Assembly (NCBI GenBank): GCA_025093985.1
Contig: JACAAK010000009.1
Span: forward strand, 1,302,001-1,366,000
Origin: Calvatia gigantea
Lineage: Eukaryota > Basidiomycota > Agaricomycetes > Agaricales > Lycoperdaceae
DNA length: 64,000 nt
Reading direction: 5' to 3'
Within the stretch, counting starts at the first letter, position 1. Each line of letters starts with the position of its first letter. Of the stretch, positions 46,722-57,148 are shown piece after piece. Below the pieces are notes generated by a model that searched no databases, was not told the DNA's origin, and was given only the letters and a program-made list of their open reading frames with translations. A program made the translations under genes and the position numbers.

Positions 46722-49700
46722 TCAGAACATGCCACCAAAGAGTCCCCGTTGTCTTCGAGGCTGGGGTTGAGGGTCTGCACGCAAAGTTGACAAGCTGTTT
46801 AGCTGCTTCATGACCTCCTCCAACTTGTCCTTCCGTTCTTGCAGGTCAAGGTGCCGACGGACTACCGGGTTTTCTCGTGCAAATGTGATGATTTCTTTCC
46901 GGTCTAGATCATACAAGAGCCGCGTGTCAATCTCGCGAGGGAACTAACTCAGGCAAACACGGATCAGTGAAAGACTTCAGAAGGCCGATGACGAAATTAC
47001 CTGGTAGAAGAATTGGTCCAAGAGTTCTATACTAATGAACATGGCGGAAGTGTATGCGAGTTTGTCGGCAACGACATTGAGGAAGGCCTCAGGGCAGAAC
47101 ACGTCGCTTTGGGGTCCGGCACGACACCGAGGTGATTTGAGCGCAGCAAGTCGCAACTTGAGGACTCCAAGTCTATCGCCATACATCATCGCATATCGAG
47201 CTGAAACACGGATCAGTGAAAAGGTGGAAGTGAAAGCAACGACTCGCCACCTACCATCAACAATTTGTGCAGGGGGATACCGATATGATTCCTTAGTGAT
47301 TTCATCGGATTCATCTCCCACCGAATTTGGAGCAGGGACCTCGTCTCCAGAACCCGTAATAGAGGCGGCCGCAGCCGCAGCCTTCGTCTTCTGCTCCTCC
47401 TCCAGCCTCTTCACATAATTCATTAACCCATTCAACCTCCTGCCCCCGCCAACCTTCTTTGTAATATCCTTCAATTTCGTCTGGCATGCCTGCACCTCCT
47501 TCTCAAATAAGTTAATCGCTTGTTGCCTCCCCTGCTCCCACTCCCTCGAATCAACATCTACGTCATACTTATACGGTTTAATACAATTCTCGACTTGATC
47601 AGATGTGACGCCAATGCGGTCGCGGAGAATGTTGTGCGAGAATTCAATGAGACGCTCAGCAGCTTGAGGGTGGAAGTTGAACGGTTCGCCGAGTGCAATA
47701 GAATCAATGAGCGCGCGTAGGCCGTCTGCTGCAAGTAGTGTCGAGTCTCTTCCTACACCAGATTTAGTTAGGAGACTCGAGGCGGCCTCGAGCTTGTGTT
47801 TCCAGTATGGATCTACGTCTTCGGGTTTCAATTTGGCATTCGAAGCTAGCTGGTTTAGTTCCGGCGTCTTTTTGTCTAGCCAATACAGCTGTTCCAGAAC
47901 ATCCATTACTTTGTCATCCAACATCTCCTTTAGTTTCGCCCGAATGACGGGTCGGCGGAATTGTTGTGTGAATTCCTTGAACCGGTGTTTAAGCATGTCC
48001 ATCGTTTCGGCGACGTATGACTCAGGCGTGATACGGCGGTCATTGTACTGGACCTTGAATTGATACGTGGCTTCCTCTAGTTCGAGTTGGACGGCATTGG
48101 TTATGCCATGCAGTGAAGACGCCATAGATGATTCTAGTACTTCCATCAACCGACGACGAAGGGTGCCTGTGCCGACCATCAGCTGTGATGAGCTACCGAA
48201 GATATCCCTGTTTTGACTGAAGTAGTCATCTTCCGCCCGCCGTGTAACCAATGCAGTCGAGGATTGACTTGACTTCTGTTTGGTCACCACACCAACGTAG
48301 CCCAGATGCAAAGGGTATTTGTTCCCTGCGAGAATTTGTGCTCCCTGTTCAGGAAGAACAAGGTCCATCTTGGTGATAACGCCGATGGTTCTCAAACCTA
48401 GCGGATCGACCTTTCGACTTGCCCTCAATGCAGGAGAATTAGCCAAATCGACATCAGCAGCGCACACTGCGAGGATAATGTTCGGTTCGCGAATGTACTT
48501 GTCGCACAACGCAGCAATTTTTTCCTTGAGAGTTTCGGGCTGGTCCATGGAGGATATCTGGACATATCCAGGAAGGTCGATGAGGGTGAGATCGGGGACG
48601 TTGGGTGAGTATATACGGAGATCAATAGGGTCGTTGGATACACATTCGGAAGCAGGAACGGCGAGGTTGAGGTCGGTGAGGGTGCGCTGAATATCGGCGA
48701 AGTTGGTTATCCTGCCCATACCGAGCCCAGGAAACTCGCCATATTCAACGGGAGTCTGACCATTTTTGGCTGGTGTATGAATAAGGGTGAGTTCGATAGG
48801 TCGTCGGGTGACCATATTGTTGCCTCTGTTAGCTGTGAGGTTAGTTTCTATGTGGGTCGGAGTGGTGCGCACTTTGGTAAAAATTCATGTCCAACGATAG
48901 ACTCTAACACTGAACTCTTTCCTGAACTCTGACTCCCGATGACCACAATGCTAGGCAACTTGAGCGCATCGCTTTGGTCGATACTGAGTAACATAGTCCT
49001 GATTTCAATGAGCTTTTTGGTCAAATGCATCAACCCATTACTTTTGACATCCTCGGAGATGTCGCGCTTGGAATCTGAGGGTGACGACATGGTAGCGGCG
49101 ACGAGGGCAGCGATAGCAGCTTCATCTTTCGGTGAACGACCTCTCTGGTTGCCCTTTCCCTCGCCTTCCTGCTGTTTTTTTCCACCGTCGCGATCACTGG
49201 AGGAAAACAGGTCACTCAGGAACTGAGGAGTTTCAAGTGCAGGGAGTCGGATATCAGAAACGGTATCCCTGACAGATTTGAGGCCTTCGGAGGCAGTTTC
49301 AAAGATACCTTGCGCCGTTTCTTGTGCCGTGTTTATCCATCCGGATGTGGTCTTCCTGACTTCTGCAAGAAAACTCGGGATTGGAAAGGAAAAAGTATGA
49401 CGGGAAACACACACCTTCAAACTTGTAGTTCGCGTAGCCGAGGCCTCCGGCCCCAATGGTTGCGCCAGCTATTGGCACCTTGAATGCACGCGCAACGAAG
49501 CGCGGTATCGAAGAGTATGAGAGTGGGCGAGCTTGTACTGCACGGAGACTTGCAGGAGAGATGGTTGCATATCGTCTTCGTAATGAGTTGGAAGTAAGGA
49601 AAGTGTTGGATGTATACGGTCTGTGGCAGAGTCGTTGAGCCTGTAGGAGACGTCTGGAGAGTATGGGTGTATTTTTGAGGCCATAAGTGATTGTCTTTGG

Positions 49701-49745
49701 ATTTGCGAGAACACCAGAGACCCGTTTCTTGAAGGACGGAATCAT
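46722..49745 (-). CDS. MGM1: Mitochondrial dynamin-like GTPase Mgm1/OPA1
   Basis: Large GTPase that fuses mitochondrial inner membranes and shapes cristae. A basic, Ser-rich presequence ([11 protein letters not shown]) leads to a membrane anchor ([20 protein letters not shown]). The GTPase domain has G1 [14 protein letters not shown]3 DLPG in [11 protein letters not shown], and G4 TKMD in GVITKMDL. A single very long exon (48872 to about 47258) carries most of the GTPase and stalk region, followed by further short exons ending [10 protein letters not shown]. Two introns near the 3' end share an identical 18-base segment. The frame is intact. Fungal Mgm1 is about 900-950 residues; this agrees. 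Confidence 0.93.
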
Positions 49746-49953
49746 AGTGAAGACATGAGAAATTGGATGAATAAATCACAAGGATATTCGTGGACACTCT
49801 TGCCGAACCACGTGAACCGTGTGAAAACTACACCTATGACGGAACAAGTGCATTTTCCGAAGGGGACCCTGAGGGGTCTAAAATTACCCCGCCATCGATG
49901 AGTGTACTTATGGGCTCGGATTCGCGAGTAAACTCCTTTGTTATCCAGATACA

Positions 49954-51048
49954 ATGTCAAAAGCCCTCCCTCCTGGTTTCTACGTTCCCGCCGTTCTGTT
50001 CTTCGATGAAAACGAAGATCTACACATCCCCTCAATCCAAGCACATGTCCTCCGTCTTGCCCAGGCGAGTAGCTGCCCGGAGCATACCCCGATCTGTAGT
50101 CGTTGACATATTACATAGGGAGGCGTCACTGGAATTCTAGTCCAAGGATCCAATGGCGAGGCTCAGCACTTGTGCGAGATAGTCTACGACTCACTCGACA
50201 AGCTTGTAACCTCTGATCTCATAGATCTCACGAGGAGCGCAAACAAGCCATCACCCTGACTCGAAAGACTCTAGATGACAATGGCTTCCAGAACGTTCTC
50301 GTCATTGCGGGTACAGGTGCCCAATCCACACGCGAGACAATAAAGCTGTGCGTAGACGCGAAAGAGGCTGGAGCATCCCATGCTTTGGTACTTACTCCCT
50401 CAACCTGGCCGAAGATGATGACCACGGAGAACATTATCCGATTCCATACTCAGGCAAGAGGTCATTTGATTATTGATCGAAGCTGATAGCTGAAGATAGA
50501 GTTTGTAGGTTGCTGAAGCCTCCCCCATCCCAACCATGATATATAATTTCCCTACCGTCACGGCTGGCCAAGACCTCGATTCAGAACTCATAGGTACTCT
50601 TGCAACCCACCCCAACATCGTCGGCACGAAGCTCTCCTGTGGGAATATTGGCAAAATCCAACGTCTTACTTCCAGTTTTTCTTCGTCCGAGTTCGCGGTG
50701 TACGCCGGCCGTAGCGATGCATATCTCTTTGGACTTCTTGCGGGCAGTGCAGGAACTATCGCGGCTTTGGTGAATTTGGTACCGAAGCTGCATGGAAAGT
50801 TGTATAAATTGTTCCAGGAGGGGAACACCAAAGAGGCGATGGAATTACAGGCCAAGCTGGGGCATGGTGATTGGGCAGCTTCCAAGGTTGGAGGGATCGG
50901 TGGTCTCAAGGCTGTTATCACAGCGAACTTCGGGTACGGGAATCCCAATGTTCGTGGCCCGCTGAAGGCTGTCAATCTTGATCGTCTCACGAGTGATGCG
51001 GACTATTTGACTTTGCTGGAACTTATCGCTCTAGAAAAGGCACTCTAA
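49954..51048 (+). CDS. DapA-family aldolase/lyase (dihydrodipicolinate synthase-like)
   Basis: TIM-barrel class I aldolase that forms a Schiff base with a keto acid. It starts MSKALPPGFYVPAVLFFDEN. The motif GGVTGILVQGSNGEAQHL binds the carboxylate, TMIYNFP carries the catalytic Tyr, and VGTKLSCGN carries the catalytic Lys. The end reads YLTLLELIALEKAL. Four exons with in-frame introns (for example HL to SHEERKQAITL). Fungi do not make lysine through DapA, so this is more likely a 4-hydroxy-2-oxoglutarate aldolase, L-KDR aldolase or similar enzyme. The exact substrate cannot be decided. Confidence 0.85.
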
Positions 51049-51109
51049 GTGGTTTATCCTGAATAAACCTAGATAATACGATCAAATACATGGTATCAGA
51101 ATATCTCTC

Positions 51110-52032
51110 TTAAACCGTTCCCGCGAAAATCATCTGAGCCCAAAAATACAGAACCCACCCAACCGATCTTAATCCCCACCCTGGTCTGCCCCAACTAGAA
51201 TCAGACGCTGCGGTGTTTGAACCAAAGACATCCACAGCGACAAAGAGGTCGCTAATCATGAACAGCCACGCTCCAACAGTCCTTTGCCATCCACTGTCTG
51301 TTGCAAGTAGCAACCGACACCATTGTGGCAATAACCCCGATATAAGCCTTGACCAGAGGTTGAAGGTCATTCGAAATTGTAAGAGTGGACAATTCGCCTC
51401 CAGGCTGAGGGTTTCGCAAAATTCCCAAGAGATCTGCTACGAGAAGACAGAACGTGAATGACAGAGCGAAGTATGTGAGATGGAAATGTTCTGCATTCGT
51501 AAATGTCTCGAGAAACGATGAGCTGTTCAGGCGCTCGTTCGAGGCATGCGAAAGGCATGAAACGATATAGAGGATATGTGCCACCGCAAAGAAGAATGTG
51601 CCCAGCTTGAACCGGACACCTGACGCTTCATGGTCCTCTACAGGACCTCTCCCTACTCCTGCCGTTGAGCTAGTCTTAGCCCCCGCGCCTAGTCCCTAGT
51701 GTTGTGACTGTGGCGGGTGTAGTGTTATAGTAAGCAACAGGGGATGGGATAAGGAATATATCGCCTAGAAAACTGAATTGGAGCCCAATCACGGTGGCCA
51801 AGGAGTGCAGTGATGCTCCCGCTGGCCTATCACCGTGTCCGCTATCGTCCAAGAGGCTGATACCAGCAGTGAGGAAGGACAAGGAAGCCAATATCTTAAA
51901 TAGCGCACTTCCGGGGTGGAAGCTATTGGCTTCGGACATGATTAAAAGCCCGAGAGACGCAGAGAGGAGGTGAGGGTAAGGTGACGGGGGAAGTTGGATG
52001 TTTTCAGTGAACCAAGCTATGAGGGTATTCAT
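51110..52032 (-). CDS. YhhN/TMEM86 family membrane protein, one frame break
   Basis: Multi-helix membrane protein of the YhhN family, whose animal members are lysoplasmalogenases. It starts MNTLIAWFTENIQLPPSPYPHL. Helices include SALFKILASLSFLTAGISLL, QFSFLGDIFLIPSP (conserved GD), FFFAVAHILYIVSCLS, YFALSFTFCLLVADLLGIL, AYIGVIATMVSVAT, then TDSGWQRTVGAWLFMISDLFVAVDVF (conserved SD) and WVLYFWAQMIFAG. The step from IPSP to GLGAGAKTSS fits a 43-base intron with a weak donor. Between MVSVAT and ATDSGWQ (about 51303-51310) one extra base breaks the frame, and I found no intron that repairs it. It is either an assembly indel or a recent mutation. Confidence 0.82.
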
Positions 52033-52325
52033 CCGAAAAGACTGCTCAGTCTATGGCGTTCGTCCAGTTAGATGTCGTTAGAGAAGCGCCCTTGACGGGC
52101 AGGCTCGGGACCCGCGTAATATGAGGGGCACGTCACATGCATCGCTCACAAAGTATCTGAGTATCTTGTCATGTATGCATTGAACCAATGAGTTTCTGTT
52201 AAACAGGGGTATACGAATCCAAGTAATGGTAGAACGGAAACTCATAGACTGAACATAAGGACCCTCCGCTCAATTCCGCGGCGTTAACCGGTCGTCAAAA
52301 TGACTCTAACATCTTCCTCTGGTAT
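52033..52325. other. Intergenic, no gene seen
   Basis: Contains the TMEM86 promoter and the 3' flank of the DUF6533 gene. Confidence 0.45.
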
Positions 52326-54293
52326 TTATTTGCATCCTCCGTCCGTCGCTCTCCTTCCACCCCACCTGGTCCAAGATATTGCACAACCGTAGTGTCGGTT
52401 GCGTCGCTCGGCGTCCGGCAACGCAAATTCGGGCTCAACAACGTAACTTGGCTGTAATTCGGCGCACCGATAAAAACAGCGTATTAGCATTTGATTCCTA
52501 TAAATAACGCCGCGCAAGAACAGAGAAGACATGTCAGAGTGGGGGGGGGGGGTGACAACGCACCTTGCCGTCCCACCTGCCTGTTGCAAAACAACTTCTG
52601 TATTCGAGATGCACTCTGACAGACTGTCCTCGGAGACCGAGGTCTCCATGATCGTGGTCAGCATATGTGGCCGGAATTTCCGGTTGGTTGTGATATGTGG
52701 ATCTCGGAGGTTCATCATGAGCCGTGAGATCATAACTGACGACAGCCTGTAGTAGAAAATAAGTTAGGGGATCAATAATAAGATTCGGGGATTCGGGGTG
52801 AGAAAAGGTTGGACGATTTTCGGCTTGACGTCCGTGGGGAAGGGGGAAATGGGGGCATGAGTGGGCAAGTTATGCAACGAACACGTTTGTCAAACTTGTA
52901 GTGAGTCCTCTCTCATATTCCTGGAGGTAAGAGAAGTAAATTCTTCGGGGGGTACCAAAGGCGAAAGCACGTACGGGAGAGACCTGCTTCCAATCCGTGA
53001 ATATTTTTTGGAAAAAATCAGAACGAATGCTTACGTAGAAAGAGACGATGACTGAAAGTGTCAACATGACCATGACACTGTAGAATGGAATCTCAGCGCG
53101 CTGGCGTATGGGTGAGAAATGTTTGCACACCCGAAGTAGATGGATCCTAAAGTAAGACCGGGCATTCAAGAGACACTGAGAGCTTGTCAAGGATACATGA
53201 CGGTTTACTCACCATCCCGAAGGAGCACACGGAGCAGAGTGGCGTCCTGATAAAACTCGTCTTCTCTCCATCGGGTGGTTGATTTATAAATGGTCATAAC
53301 AAAGATGATTACGTCGAACAAGAGCATTCCCGACCATGCACCAGCATAGTCTGTGAAGTGAAATGAGAGAATGAACGGATGACGGGAAAAGGTTCGACGA
53401 ACGATTTGCGCTACAAGAGAATTAGTGATTGTAGGTCACAAAGTAGGAATTTCATACTCCTCTACAGACAGCGGCAAGAGACAACCAGTCGGAGTGAACT
53501 GTTCCAAGTGATCCATTGGCAAGGATGCCATACCATGAATGGCCCACTGTTCAAAGCGGTCAGACATAGAGAGTGTGCATTCCAAAGGGTCGGAACTCAC
53601 AAATCCGAAGCCTATGATGGCGAGTCCTATAATGCCAAGGGGGTAGAGGGTGCGCCTTTTGCGGCCATAGAGAGCATACGTCCTGCACGTAAGGGCGACT
53701 GTGGAAAGTGAGCGAGGTAGTAACCAGTAGGTTCCAACTGGGCCTTACCGCCCGCAGTGACTTGGATGAGGCCCGCCAGGTATTGATGGTACTTAAGAAG
53801 GTTGCGACATCTAGAGGCCGTCAAATTGGGGATCCCCTAACGGAGATCGAGTGTGCTCACGCCTGTAATTTCACCGTTAGTAAGAGGAGGAGTTGAGCAA
53901 GCGCAAAATACCTTGTCTTTATTTGAGGACAAAGCCAAAAGATACCGTCCAAGGAGGATTGGAATGTGGCCAAGGAGGCTGATATACCGGTTCAGGTAAA
54001 ACACGATAACAACTAACGTCCACTGTCTCGCTGGCCAGACGAAACGTACTTCGTCTTCCAGGGTCAATAGGTAATCGAAGTAAAGGATAGCTGCAGGTGG
54101 GTCAGTAGGAAGCAAGGCAAACCGGGGGACCAGGACGAACCATAAGCAGGTAGTGAAGTATAGCCGACTCGGAAGCTTATTTTAATGAGTTAGGGGCTCA
54201 CTCTGAAACGCAACTGGCAACGTACAGTTGCTCCCGAACTGATATCGCAGCCACTCTTGCGTCCTCGCTGACTTGTGTCAAGTCCAACTCCAT
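52326..54293 (-). CDS. DUF6533 seven-helix membrane protein
   Basis: Member of an uncharacterised, GPCR-like membrane family greatly expanded in Agaricomycetes. The start MELDLTQVSEDARVAAISV splices to FRVGYTSLPAY and then to AILYFDYLLTLEDEVRFVW, the defining DUF6533 block. Further helices are spread over many small exons: LVVIVFYLNRYISLLG, TCRTYALYGRKRRTLYPLGI, WSGMLLFDVIIFVMTIYKS, LRVLLRDG, FYSVMVMLTLSVIVSFYV, and finally ISRLMMNLRDPH. The cytosolic tail is ill-defined. A run of 13 G on the plus strand (about 52541-52553) lies in what is probably the last intron, so the exact C-terminus at 52326 is uncertain. Confidence 0.72.
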
Positions 54294-54731
54294 CGATTGA
54301 GCACTTTCAGATGGGCGAAGGCATGGGTAGGACAGCAAGTCAGCGAAGTGCCGATTTCAAGTTATTTTAAACCAACGAGGGTCGCGGGATGGGGCATCAT
54401 GCATCATGCATCAGACAATGGAAGGACAGAATTTTCTGGAGGGCAACCAGTGATAGACAAAAATGGGTTGCCTGGGAAGACCCAGGGAGGAGTCAGGAGC
54501 TTTAGCACCATGACCCATAAGAAACTATGACTTCCGGGATACAAGCTCTTCGCTTTAGATGATTACTCAAAGAATGAATGATTCATGGTTCATGGTAATG
54601 CAGAACCTGGTCAGCCGTTATTTATTTGTTGGAACTTAATATTCAATATGTCAATTGTTGTCGGGACACGTGACGTCATAACACCTTCCAGCTGCGGGGA
54701 GCCCACTGCCTTACAGTTGACTGTTACCACC
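54294..54731. other. Divergent promoter region
   Basis: Lies between the starts of the DUF6533 gene (leftward) and the Serinc gene (rightward). It contains a small tandem CATCATG/CATGCAT cluster at about 54397-54411. No gene is seen. Confidence 0.5.
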
Positions 54732-56688
54732 ATGGGCCTCCTGTTGTCTCTCCCCATCGCCGGTGGGCTGGGCACAATTGCGTCCTCATGCCTCGCTGGT
54801 GTTGCATTCTGTTGTACTTCAACTGCCGGTACGTTCTCATCAAACTTAAGACTGGTTCCAAACTCGGTTTAATGAAGCGACAGCTTCCATGTTCTTCAAG
54901 TCATGTAACTGCAACTCATCTATTGCCACCCGCGTTGGGTTTGCGGTGAATATCGACCATATTCTCGCCTAGGAATCTCGCTAAAGGCGTCTCTGATAGA
55001 TTATATTTTCCTTAAATTCCATTCTGGCATGGTTAATGAAGACCGACATCATGATAAAGCAGATTGAAAAATGGAGCTTTGACTATATCAAGATGTCATG
55101 TAAGGGGGATAAATGCTACGGGGTACTTGCAGTGCGTATGAATCGGAGCTTCCTCAATGTCCTGCTGACTCTGCGAGATAGGTCCATCGCATTTGTTTCG
55201 CGCTCGCGCTTTTCCATTTCCTTTTAAGTACCTTGTTAGTCGGTGTCAAGGATACCCGAGATAAGCGTGCAGCCCTTCAGAATGGGTACGTGCTCCAAAC
55301 ATTAGGATTACCGGCGATCTAACCGAAGGTTAGGTGGTGGGGTCCAAAGGTTCTGGTCTGGTTGGTCCTTGTCCTCGTCTCGTTTGCCATTCCGAACGGC
55401 TTCTTCATCCTCTGGGGGGATTACGTTGCTCTAATGGGCGCAACAATTTTCATCCTTCTCGGGCTTGTTCTCCTTGTGGACTTCGCCCACTCATGGTCAG
55501 AAACTTGTCTGGAGAACTGGGAGAATTCGCCTTCGTCCAACGTCTGGCAGTGGATCCTCGTTGGATCGACCGCTTTCATGTATGCGTTCACGATAACTCT
55601 CACTGGCTTGCTCTACGCGTACTTTGCCGACTCGGGTTGCACGTTGAATCAATTTTTCATCACGCTCAACCTCATTTTGTGCATCGCCATCACTGTTATG
55701 TGTGTCCATCCCCTGGTTCAAGAGTACAACCCAAGGTCCGGCCTCGCACAATCTGCAATGGTCGCAGCTTATTGCACATACCTCATTGTCTCTGCTGTCA
55801 CCAACCACACTCATGAATCTAAATCGTGTAACCCGTTGCGTGATGGTTCAGGGGCTGCCCAAGGCACCCGCAAGGCTGTTGTCTTTATGGGTGGTATATT
55901 CACGTTCTTGGCTATCGCATACTCCACGACCCGCGCTGCTACCCAAAGTCGTGCTCTTGTGGGCAAGAGGAAAGGCCGCATCCAACTTGACGAAGGAACC
56001 CACTCCGAGCTAGATTATGTCACAACCCAACCCGGGAGGACGGAATCGCCACGCTATCAGGCACTGTTAGCTGCCGTAGAGGCTGGGTATAACCCTCTCT
56101 CTTTTGTAGTTGTTAAAGCAGAACCCTTATTTTCCTTTCTAGAGCCATTCCCGAATCCGCATTGTACGAGGAACAGGTTGAGGACGATGACGATGATTCC
56201 CCCCAAGGTGAAGAGCGTGATGACGAAAAGACCGGAATCCGTTATAATGTGTGTATTGGCATTTATTCCTACCAATTTATCTTCCATACCAAAGTTATTA
56301 ATAACCTCCTCGTCAGTATTCGTGGTTCCACATCATTTTTTCTGGTGGCACAATGTACGTCGCCATGCTCTTGACGGACTGGTACGTGTCGTGCCGAAAC
56401 CCCCAATCCCTTTATATAAATCTCACGAACTCTTGAAACTTAGGAATGTTGTGTCAAAGAGCCCCATAAATGGCCCCGCAGACCCGAATGAAGGTGTTTA
56501 CATTGGTAGATCGGAAGTTGCCATGTGGATGCGCGTGGTTTCCAGTTGGGTCTGCATGGTTTTATACATATGGAGCTTGTGGGCACCGGTCCTAATGCCT
56601 GATCGGTGAGTTTTATTTACTTTAATCTAGACATTAACACAGCTGGTGAACAATGAATGTCTTTGCTTGTAGCTTTGGTGATTCATGA
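54732..56688 (+). CDS. TMS1: Serine incorporator / Tms1 membrane protein
   Basis: Polytopic membrane protein of the Serinc/TDE1 family, linked to phospholipid and sphingolipid membrane composition. It starts MGLLLSLPIAGGLGTIASSCLAG with CCTSTAASMFFKSCNCNSSIATRVGFA across introns. It continues IEKWSFDYIKMSCKGDKCYG, then a long exon with FAIPNGFFILWGDYVALMGA, VDFAHSWSETCLENWENS, LYAYFADSGCTLNQFF, HPLVQEYNPRSGLAQSAMV and AVTNHTHESKSCNP. An acidic loop (DDDDDSPQGEERDDE) and a last helix block (MWMRVVSSWVCMVLYIWSLWAPVL) follow, then a short last exon FGDS. The whole order follows Serinc proteins. The middle exons around 55000-55270 were read by motif, not fully traced. Confidence 0.9.
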
Positions 56689-57148
56689 GCGACTGTTTGA
56701 TTGCCATCCTAATTATCACTTGAACCGTATCGCCGGTATGTACTCTAGAGACCACATTAGGCTGTTAGTCGTGTCAATTTATGATATTGGACTTCTGTCA
56801 AAGTCAAGATACAGTGATTCCTGTAATTTCGGCGTTCGAGGATATCGATTAAACCTGGATACCCAGGAGACAGGATGTTATAAAAACAATGAAAGATACA
56901 TTCTTGTGGGCTTACTAATATACAAGTATATGCATTGAAGAATACAACTCTCTTTGTAAACTATCGCCTCCAAGGACCTCTTCAGCCTACCCTACCCTCA
57001 TGGGGGAGGGTCCCAGGAGGCTCGATAAACCACGTCTTTCCATTTCGGGGTGGACTATTACGGGCTTGTCAGCTTCTGTAGAGAGGGCGTAGGGAATAGT
57101 GTATCTAGAAGGTAGTCCTCAGCCTGAGAAATCGACTGAAAGTCTCTG
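56689..57148. other. Convergent intergenic region
   Basis: Lies between the 3' ends of the Serinc and NRPS-like genes. No gene supported. Confidence 0.5.
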
